Origin: Pollenia angustigena | Lineage: Eukaryota > Arthropoda > Insecta > Diptera > Polleniidae | Reading direction: 5' to 3' | DNA: 64,000 nt | Assembly (NCBI GenBank): GCA_930367215.1 | Contig: OV884059.1 | Location: 7,774,945-7,838,944 of the forward strand | Part shown: piece by piece, positions 56,205 to 64,000 of the stretch | How positions within the stretch are numbered: position 1 is the stretch's first letter | Layout of the letters: each line of letters begins with the position of its first letter | The notes under the pieces: model-generated | The model's input: only the letters and a program-made list of their open reading frames with translations | Told to the model about the DNA's origin: nothing | The model's database searches: none | Program-made: the position numbers and the translations under genes

Positions 56205-57995
56205 TTTTACTTTGACTAAAAACTCTTATATTAAAACTTAAGTCTTAATTGAGACTTGAGGGACCTCTCCTTAGACATAAAAGTCTTATAATAAAACTAA
56301 AAAATGCTTTAATGAAAAAATCTTGTTCATAGTTTAAATATCTTAATTTCAAAAAAAGTCTTTGCTATTCCTTTGTAAAAAATCACATAAAAATTAATTA
56401 ACTGTCAATTTCTTTGACTTAAAAAAAACCATTAAAACTCTCTTTTTATTTTACACTCATTCATTCACTTTAACTTTTGAAACAACTTCAACAATCTGTG
56501 TTCATCATGTCTGAAGTATGATGGGGTTACACTCTTTTTTTCCTTGCTGCATTTTAGGATGAAAAAAAGAAAATAAATAAATTGCATTTTATACTTTTAA
56601 GTACATTTTAACTTTAACAACAGATAATTAATTATTTCCTAAACTCGAACGTTTTCTTAAATGAAAAGTATCAGGGAAAATTGCTTGTGAACGCAGTAAA
56701 AACGTCAATTGCAGTTAAATGATGAAAACGAGTTTGAAGAAGAAAAAAAAGTAATTGAGAAAATGTAAAGAAATTGGTTGAAAATTATGAAAAAATATGT
56801 GTGTAAGAAAATATTAATTGAAATGTCTGTTTGGAGGAGTTTTGTGTTTTTTTTTTTTTTTTTTTAAGGAAACAAAAAGTCAAGGGCTGGGAAATACAGA
56901 AATCGTGAGGGAAAGAAATGATAGAAAATTAAAATGGGGTTTAAGGAAGGTCAAGTTGGAGGTCATCTAATAAACATGTCGTAATAGGGAAGTGGGGTTA
57001 TTTATTTATAAGATGTTACAAACTAGTTTCCAGCTTAATTTACCGAGCAAAAGCTTGTAGCAATTTACGTCCGAATATACTATCTCGCTACCAACTAGTC
57101 TACTTGGGTATTTAGGAGAGTTTTCAAACAAAATATGTTTGCTTTTCAAGCATTGTACATTTTTTTAACTAATTAAAAAGCTTTTCTTAGAAGTCTAAAG
57201 AATTTTCCAGCTATTTCAACTTTAATTCACCTTAGACATCTAAAATTTTGGACTTTTTGTTTCAAATTGACAAACTTATTTTAAGCAATAACGTTTTTAA
57301 GAAATTTTTATGTTTCAAATTGAACTTTAAACTTAGCAAAAAAGTTTAAAGTGCTTTCTGGTCGATATAAAAATCTAGTATAAGTTAGTTTTTTTTTCGA
57401 AACTAATAGCCAAAGTTTGCTTTCGTTTGGCTTTTTATGTTTGTTTTTTTCTAAGAGTTTTTAGAGAGATGTCTATCTATTACAGTAGTTTTGTTATTTC
57501 TTATTTGTCGCTTATACTTTCCTACAATTTCTGTAGCAGACTTTAGGGAGTAAAAAAACTTCCTGTTTTCAAAAAAGCAAAAAAAGGGGTAACAATAAAA
57601 ACGCGAAAGTTTTTCCTGTGCAATGTGCACATTTAAAAAAAATTACTTTTCAAAAAAAAAAAAATAAGTTTAATATTTTCTTGTACGGTAACCAGAAATC
57701 AAAGTCAATAAACTTGAATCAAGACTTTGGCAATACAAGAAAAAAGGTTAAACGGAAAATGTATGCTATTGGTAAAGAAAAAAGGTTAAACGGAAAATGT
57801 ATGCTATTGGTAAAAGTTTTTTTAAGAGATAAAAGAAGGAAACAAACGAAAAATTTAATAAAAAAAAATTTGAAAATACTAAAGATTTAATAAACTCAAG
57901 TCTCAAAACTTGGATTAGATCCATAAATTATTCAAAAAAAAATTGCATTCATTAATATTCCACATTAAGATTAATTTTTTGACTTTAAGTTATCT
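56205..57995. other. Non-coding stretch, no gene seen
   Basis: A last few array units lie at 56205-56300, followed by AT-rich DNA with a T run near 56848-56864. A direct 38-bp duplication containing AAAGGTTAAACGGAAAATG at about 57743-57818 gives a Lys-rich frame without meaning. Confidence 0.5.
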
Positions 57996-60900
57996 GGGTG
58001 ATTCTTTTTTAAAGTGTACATTTTAATTATTTTTTTTTGTTTTCTCTTTTAACTTTATATCCTATAAAAATGTATTGAGTGTTATCCAAAATTTTTTTCA
58101 TTTACTGAAAGTTTTTAGTAAATAATTGAGGATATTATGTTATAGAGCAGCGAGTAGAATACACCTCAGTTGTTATAGATTTCCAACGGAAATCGAAATA
58201 TCGAAAATAAAAATATTTTAATTCATTTTATAAAAAGTGACTAAAAAGCTTAATTAATTTTTTAAAGTATAATATTTAATAAAAAAGGACAAAGAAATAG
58301 GATTATAATTTATATGTTGTATTGTAAAAAATATGAAATTCGTACAAAAATGTATTGAGCGTTACATTGAGAAATTTTTTATATATAATTTATCTGTAAA
58401 TTTTAGGACGGCAAAAAAAACCAGCAAAAAGGCAGAAACGCTATATATTTTTTTAATTGAAGTATGTTACTTTCAGGCTTTTTTTTAAATTTTTTTTTAA
58501 TATTTATTATTTATTTTCTCTCAAATTACTTTACCAATTTAATTATTATAAATATAAGAAGGCACGATTTATATATTGTATTCACCTCATTCAATGGATT
58601 GTAAAATAAAATTATATTTTAAGAATTCTTAAAATTGTTTTTGTATTGAGCGTTACTTTTGATTTCACGTTTGTTTTGGGCATGCTATTTACGCAAGAAA
58701 AGTCCACAAAAAGTGAGTAAGTGGTTAAAAAACATTTTAGATTTACTCTCTAAAAAATTTTTTTTAAAATAATCAAAGGTGTAAATTAAAAGTTATGACC
58801 ATCTTTTTAATTTTGACTTGGGAACCCAAGGAAAAGCTCAAATAAGAATTTTTTAAAATAATTATTAATAAAAATGTATGCATGACTACGCAGCAGGATA
58901 AATTATCTTTTAAATAAAACGAATTTTATCAAAATTGACCAATAATTGTAATAACTTCTACAATCAATTCAAACAACTACCAAAATGCGATCTGTCTAAT
59001 AATTTATTCGGCTATATAAAATCCGTAGTGAACATTTTGAAAATAAATCTGGGGCCTAATCACCGCATTCGATACTATCGTATCGAATAAACTATAGATG
59101 TTTTTTGCATACGATAGACACTGACGTATCGAATGAAAACTCGATAAATGTAATGTCGAGTTATTCGATATCGAATGCTATTATTTCAAATTCAATACAT
59201 TTCATTCGATATCGAGTTTCATGATGCCAAAATAAATAATTTTAATAAATTTTGCTCGATATCGTATGCGGTGATTAGACCCCTGGTTTTTCTTAACGAA
59301 TAAATCGTAACAGAATAAAATTTCATAAGGACATAGTAGAGGATAAGCTTCCCATAGTGCTCAGGAGCGGTCAATATTGGCCCCTATTATAATATCGACT
59401 ATGGAATGTTAATTTGGTATTATGAGTTGGCAGCACTGTAGAAAATTTCGTTGTTGATTTCGTTTCGTTTCGATGGTGCAAATTAATGAAAAAGACTTGT
59501 TGAAAATTTAACAATTTGTAAATTTTTTTGTGTTTGTATACCAAATACCATATTCTTTATCAGTTTTGTCAATTTTATGCAAGTCCAACGTCGTAAACAG
59601 CAATTGGAAACGCTCATACTCCTTATGGAACAGAATTCTTTTTTGACCAAATGATTTGCAGCAAAGTTTAGCATGTAAAAAAGCGGGATGAAACCCCACT
59701 GAAGCTAAATTATTTAAAAACAACCATAATTTTAATTTAATAAAATAATAATTTTTTAAATTTGTAAACAAAAATTTTTTTATTTTAAGTGACAGCTGAT
59801 CGAAAATGTACTTCTGTGAATTAACAAAATCACAATATTAAATTTTTATTGAATGCGCGTCATAATACCAAATGAAAATTCGTTCGATCAGCTAATTGGC
59901 ACCATTAAGTCCTACTAAGGGCACTTCGGGCGTGTAAACTTTTCCAACGCTTGTCATTTTATTATTTCCGACCCGATTCTAAAGATTGTTATCTGCTTTT
60001 AAGTCCCTTGCACAAAATCAAACGAAATGCAATCGTTCGAACGAAAGAAATATTTATTTTCTTAGTTAAAAAAAAAAAAACATGAAAGTAATTCACTTCA
60101 ATTAAAAAATGTTGTTATTTTTCCGACATGTACATATTTGAGAGAGAAAATAAATAATAAATATTAAAAAAACATTAAATTAAACCGCTTCAATTCAAAA
60201 AGTTTCTGCCTTTCTGATGGCTTTAAGTTTTTTGCCGACTTAAAATGTATATTTTATATAAAAAAGATTTTTTAATGTAACGCTCAATACATTTTCATAC
60301 GGATTTCATATACAATACAAACTATATGATGAATTTACAACAATTGAGGTGAATAATCTTCGATGCGTTTAAAGATAAAATCCTGAATTATATACTACAA
60401 ATTTTAAATTAATTTAAAAAATTTTGGATAACACTCAATACATTTTTTTTTTTAAACCATGATCGATCGATTAAACCTATTGCAATATAAAAATATTTCA
60501 CAAATTCACAAAACATTATTTAATTTAACAAATGTTTGCTTAAAATTTCATAAAAAATTGTTTTGTAAGCCTAATTAAGTTAAAAATATTATAACGAATA
60601 CGGCAGTTCAAATGAAAAATCGACGCCTTTATTTTAGTGTTTATTGTGAATGCGATTTCAACAATTAAACTGAGTTATGAAGCATTCTAAAAATAATAAC
60701 GCTCAATACACAAAGCTGCGGACAGCAACAAATGATTAAAAAAAATTTTAATAAGTATAATGTTCGATATATTTAATATCTAAAATAATAAAACCAAATG
60801 CAAATATTTTTAAACCGCTATAAATTTATGTTCGTACCTTGTAAAATTCATAATTTCTTTATGTGAAACACCGGCAGCAAGCAAAACGGATACTTACATT

Positions 60901-61107
60901 TGTGTAAAGAGAGTAAAACCAGTATTTTCGTTGTCTGTTTTTAACGCATAATGGACAGTCTTACAATTACAAATAAGGTACATTAATTTATAACCTTTCA
61001 AATCACGTTAAAGCAGATTTAATTTTCAAATGTATGGCTTTATTTTATGAAATGTGTTACCATTCTATCAACGGAGACGAAAAAAGCATTTGGAATAAGA
61101 ATCACCC
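57996..61107. mobile_element. Foldback-type element, 3.1 kb, with long inverted arms
   Basis: The ends are GGGTGATTCTT and its mirror. Within the left arm TGTATTGAGTGTTATCC, TGTATTGAGCGTTACATTG and TGTATTGAGCGTTACTTTT occur at 58073, 58349 and 58645. The right arm carries their reverse complements at about 60278, 60428 and 60697. Long flanking segments match as well (for example TGTTATCCAAAATTTTTT and ATATGAAATCCGTA against ATATGAAATTCGTA). The arms are imperfect. The centre (about 58700-60200) has no transposase that I can see and contains a MITE. Confidence 0.7.
59051..59283. mobile_element. MITE of the CGATATCGA family
   Basis: The left end GGGGCCTAATCACCGCATTC and the mirrored right end GGGGTCTAATCACCGCATAC differ at two positions. 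CGATA-type palindromes recur inside. It lies in the centre of the foldback element. Confidence 0.75.
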
Positions 61108-61246
61108 ATATAATAAAAGTCAATTTTAAAAATATTTTTAATGGCTTATTTTAACGACTTTTTAAAAGCTTTTTCAAAATCCTGTAGATTTCCTAGAGCA
61201 TAAGTTTAAATATTTACAACTCCGTCATAACCTTCTATATATATAT

Positions 61247-61926
61247 TGTTACGAAAGTAACTTTAGTTAAGAATTAGTTGTAATTATTGGTTAAAAATTA
61301 GATGAATTTATGTATTGATTAGTTATTATGTATTTGCTAAATATTTTATTAGTTATAATTGTTATTGTATAAGTTATGCACACTTCTAGTGTAAAAATCA
61401 ATGTACAGATGTAATGTTAAAATTGTTGTGCATAATTGTACTCCAACCCCACTGTAAACTAGAATGTTCTTTATTAAGTTATCTCAATTTAAGGCAACGT
61501 CTAACAGTATGCCTTAGTTTATGATGCCTAATAACTCAATTAATTCAGCCATATAGATAGTAATAGCTGAATAATTTTAATTAACGAAATAGCCGTTATT
61601 AGGCGAACTTTATAGAGCCATCTAGACTTTAGAACTCGAACGTTCTATGGTCATTTGCCCGAGTATAAACATGATCGCAAGATATGGCATGATTCATTCT
61701 AAGTTCTGACTTTGTCAAGTTAAAAACGCATCACGCTGAGAAAATTTATAGTTGGTATAAATTACAGTTGTTAAAGTGACTAAGTACTAAATGAAGTTGT
61801 GTAAATTGTAAACAGTAGCAAAAGTGTTGTGTTTATTTGTTTTATTTAAATTGCAATAAAAGAACTCGAAACGGTTGATTATAAAGGAAATAAACCAAAA
61901 CGTTATTGAAAGGCAGTAACGTAACA
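61247..61926 (+). mobile_element. Solo LTR of an LTR retrotransposon
   Basis: The 680-bp sequence starts TGTTACGAAAGTAAC and ends GTAACGTAACA, with the canonical TG...CA. It is flanked on both sides by ATATAT, consistent with a 4-6 bp duplication inside an AT repeat. GCAATAAAAGAA near 61852 supplies a polyadenylation signal late in the LTR, and GAGTATAAACA near 61663 could be the core promoter. No internal region remains. Gypsy-like is inferred from the ends and length; the orientation follows the AATAAA signal. Confidence 0.75.
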
Positions 61927-61964
61927 ATATATATAATTGTAACGTTACTGACTGATTCATATTT

Positions 61965-62767
61965 GCACAGCCTAAGCGCCTGAAGCTAAAAACTTCAAAT
62001 TCTCCCCAAATCGGTCCACTAAGACGGGATTTTTGGAAATTCGAATGTCTAGGGGGTAAAAACAGGTAAATTCGATATCCTTATATCTCCAAAACTAAAA
62101 GAGATTCAAAAAAACTGTGATACTTATCGTTGTTTTTAGAAAAATAAGCACACAGGTGTCTGCTACTTTTTTGCAATTCGGCTCTTTTAGGGAGAAAACG
62201 GGTAAACCCTGAACTTTGGTACTTTTTTGTCACCCAATCTATCTTTTGAACCAATAAACCTAGAAATAAAGTTTATACCACATTCGAAACTTATCAAAAA
62301 AAAATACAAATATGAATTTGGTACTTTTTCGAAATTCGAACGTAAATCGTAACTATTTTTTGTCATTTTTTTTACAAAACATTTTCCTCCATTCATTGAC
62401 ATATTCGTGCTAAATTATGGGCCCCCACTACAATACTGCAATTTTTGATACTTTAATGGGGGGAAGAAATAGTACCAAAATGGGAAATACGGGAAACTTA
62501 ATATCTTTCTTCAGCTTTTTGGTTCTACAACTGGTATTTTTTTTGATTATCGTTAATATTGGACCTTAAAACATAAAATTCAACATGCAATATCCTGAGT
62601 GGATACGAATCTAAGAGGGAACTTTTTGGTACTTTTTTGTATATTAACTGGTACTTTTTGGAATTTCCGGAATTTAAGCAAGGTAAAACCTAGAAATACA
62701 AACTTTGGCATACAGATATGTCCACGAAGAAAAAGGAGACGCTAACGAAGTAGCGGGTTAAATGCTT
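61965..62767 (+). repeat. Dispersed repeat copy, inverted relative to 23735-24755
   Basis: It begins near ACAGCCTAAGCGCCTGAAGC and ends near GCGGGTTAAATGC. Internal phrases such as AGACGGGATTTTTGGAAATT, GGTACTTTTTTGTCACCCA and TTGGTACTTTTTCGAAATTC match the minus strand of 23735-24755 in the same order. No coding domain was recognised. Confidence 0.75.
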
Positions 62768-64000
62768 TTAATAATAATCATACGCTTTGATATACAAAAA
62801 CCTAAAATTTTTTGTTTTTAGGGGATTTTTATAATATTTTGATTTTTTTTTTTCTTTTTCTTTTTAATATAGAGTAACATTGAAAAAGCTTAAAAAATAA
62901 TTTAGAAAATATTCTAAAAAAAATTTGGCTTCTACAAAATTATATTAATACCTTTAACAAAAATTTAAACAAATTTGCAACTATTTTGTTGAAGTATAAT
63001 TTTTTTTATTTTCATATATTTATTTTATATCTCTTTTATATAAAAAAGATATAAAAATTTTGCTTTCCATAACAACAGCTGCCAATGAAAATTTTCTTGA
63101 CTTCTTATTTAATTTATGTGGCAATCAATCATAGAGAATTTCTTTTTACAACAACAAGAAAAATGTCTGAAAAAATTATTAACAAAATTCTTGTGTCTGC
63201 AAAAGAAATTCATTAAGCTAATGCTAAAAAATCAATCATTTTTTTGCGTAAGCTTAAGTTTCTTTGGCCCACCCTGTCATTTTGTAAGAATATTTCATTT
63301 CTTTATGGCAACATTTTATTCGCTAACAAGAAAAAACAAAGAAATTTTGTCTATCTGCGTTTATTTTTTAACTTTTAAATTACTTGTTATACCCATATAC
63401 CTAAATCATCCATATTGCTATTAAAGAAAATAAGTATATCTGATCAATTTTCGATAGCTAGAAAAAATATATGAAAGAATGTGTTTGAAAACTTTGCTGG
63501 AATAAGAAAAAATTAGTAAAAAAGATTTTTAACAACAATATAAAAGAGAAAATACCAAAAATGAAAAAAAAATCCTAAAAATATGCTACAAAAATAGCTT
63601 AAAGAGTTTTATAAACAAGTTACATTCACATAAATAAATATAACACAAGCTAAAAAGGACAACATATGTATTTTTCTTAAATGAAAAAACAAAAATTTAA
63701 ATGACCGAGAACTGTTAAAAAATTAAACTAGAACTGGGGCCAAAGTATGGCATTCGATATCGAACAAAATTATAATTCCATTGAAATAAAAATTTCGATC
63801 GATATCGTTAGCCGTAATTTGTTTTCTGAATTGGAATCTGAATTAACTCTTGAGCTAGAATAATGATTTGGAATTAGTTTTATAGTTGATACAAAACTTA
63901 AAACCGAAATCTAAGCTTAAGCCAGGGCCAGAACTACAATATATGGCCGAGCTAAAAAAAAACATCATAATACTTTGCAATCAAAGTCAAAAGTGTATCA
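62768..64000. other. AT-rich stretch, no gene seen
   Basis: It includes a 102-codon frame at 63116-63424 of Phe/Leu/Lys-rich random composition, one dispersed-motif copy near 63570, and a short element at about 63733-63820 of the ATCGATATCG family (GGGGCCAAAGTATGGCATTC at left; ATCGATATCGTTAGCCGTAA at right). Confidence 0.5.

Larger units (their letters stand above)
11972..64000 (+). other. Very long first intron, at least 52 kb
   Basis: From the donor to the window end I find no exon with a host-like domain, only transposon-derived frames, satellite-like arrays and AT-rich sequence. The simplest reading is one very long intron whose acceptor lies outside the window. Long first introns full of mobile DNA are typical of developmental or neuronal fly genes. 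An undetected short exon remains possible; the best candidate is at 32069-32114. Confidence 0.6.

Noticed and set aside
59400..59880. Possible further inverted-repeat element (TTTGGTATTATGA pairs)
   Set aside because: Only a short block pairs clearly; outer ends and target duplication could not be matched.
63116..63424. 102-codon frame near the window end
   Set aside because: Phe/Leu/Lys-rich random composition, no domain, no splice context.

Overview
This window is AT-rich eukaryotic DNA with no compact coding layout. It most likely comes from a higher fly (Diptera; a blow fly or house fly relative is my guess). The reasons are long homopolymer runs, a CAA/CAG-coded Gln tract in the only host-like coding exon, canonical GT splice signals, and a transposon load typical of calyptrate flies: Penelope, hAT, mariner, Jockey/CR1-like LINEs, many MITEs and a solo LTR. 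There is no bacterial operon, CRISPR array, rRNA gene or confident tRNA gene.

Layout. 1-8280 is non-coding and carries a dead LINE reverse transcriptase (2697-3794, minus) and two inverted-repeat elements. 8280-10640 is a degenerate repeat block crowded with GTAAACA/TGTTTAC, the forkhead/FOXO core. It lies directly upstream of the only convincing host coding sequence, 11165-11971 (+). That is a 269-codon, Gln/His/Ser-rich first coding exon ending in a clean phase-0 donor, AAG|GTACGT. I do not recognise the gene. I see no continuation exon with a clear host domain, so 11972-64000 reads as the start of a first intron of more than 52 kb.

Inside the intron the main non-transposon signal is at 32047-32074: a long pyrimidine tract running into TTTTAG|GTAAGT. 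This is the structure of a recursive splice (ratchet) site, about 20.1 kb from the donor. A secondary donor (AAAAAAG|GTATTT) lies 46 nt downstream, as expected for a recursive-splice exon.

The rest of the intron is built from two things. The first is arrays of short units with an AGTC...GACT inverted core (15360-17100, 19000-19610, 20395-20590, 22580-23338, 29160-30760, 32941-33395, 37072-37470, 53090-53580, 54940-55985), together with a dispersed motif close to GCCTAAAAGTAGGC. The second is nested transposons. A Penelope-like element (33396-37071) has 276-bp direct terminal repeats, hammerhead-like cores, and a MITE sitting between its GIY and YIG motifs. A hAT element (39369-43075) has a perfect 8-bp target duplication and carries a MITE plus another repeat. 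Two non-autonomous hAT-like elements lie at 26805 and 50744, mariner remnants at 14490 and 48460, a LINE RNase H remnant at 13212, a 3.1-kb foldback element at 57996 and a solo LTR at 61247. Ten short inverted-repeat elements are flanked by TAA or TTA, the Harbinger-type duplication.

All boundaries, repeats and motif counts were read by eye. No alignment, folding or database search was run.
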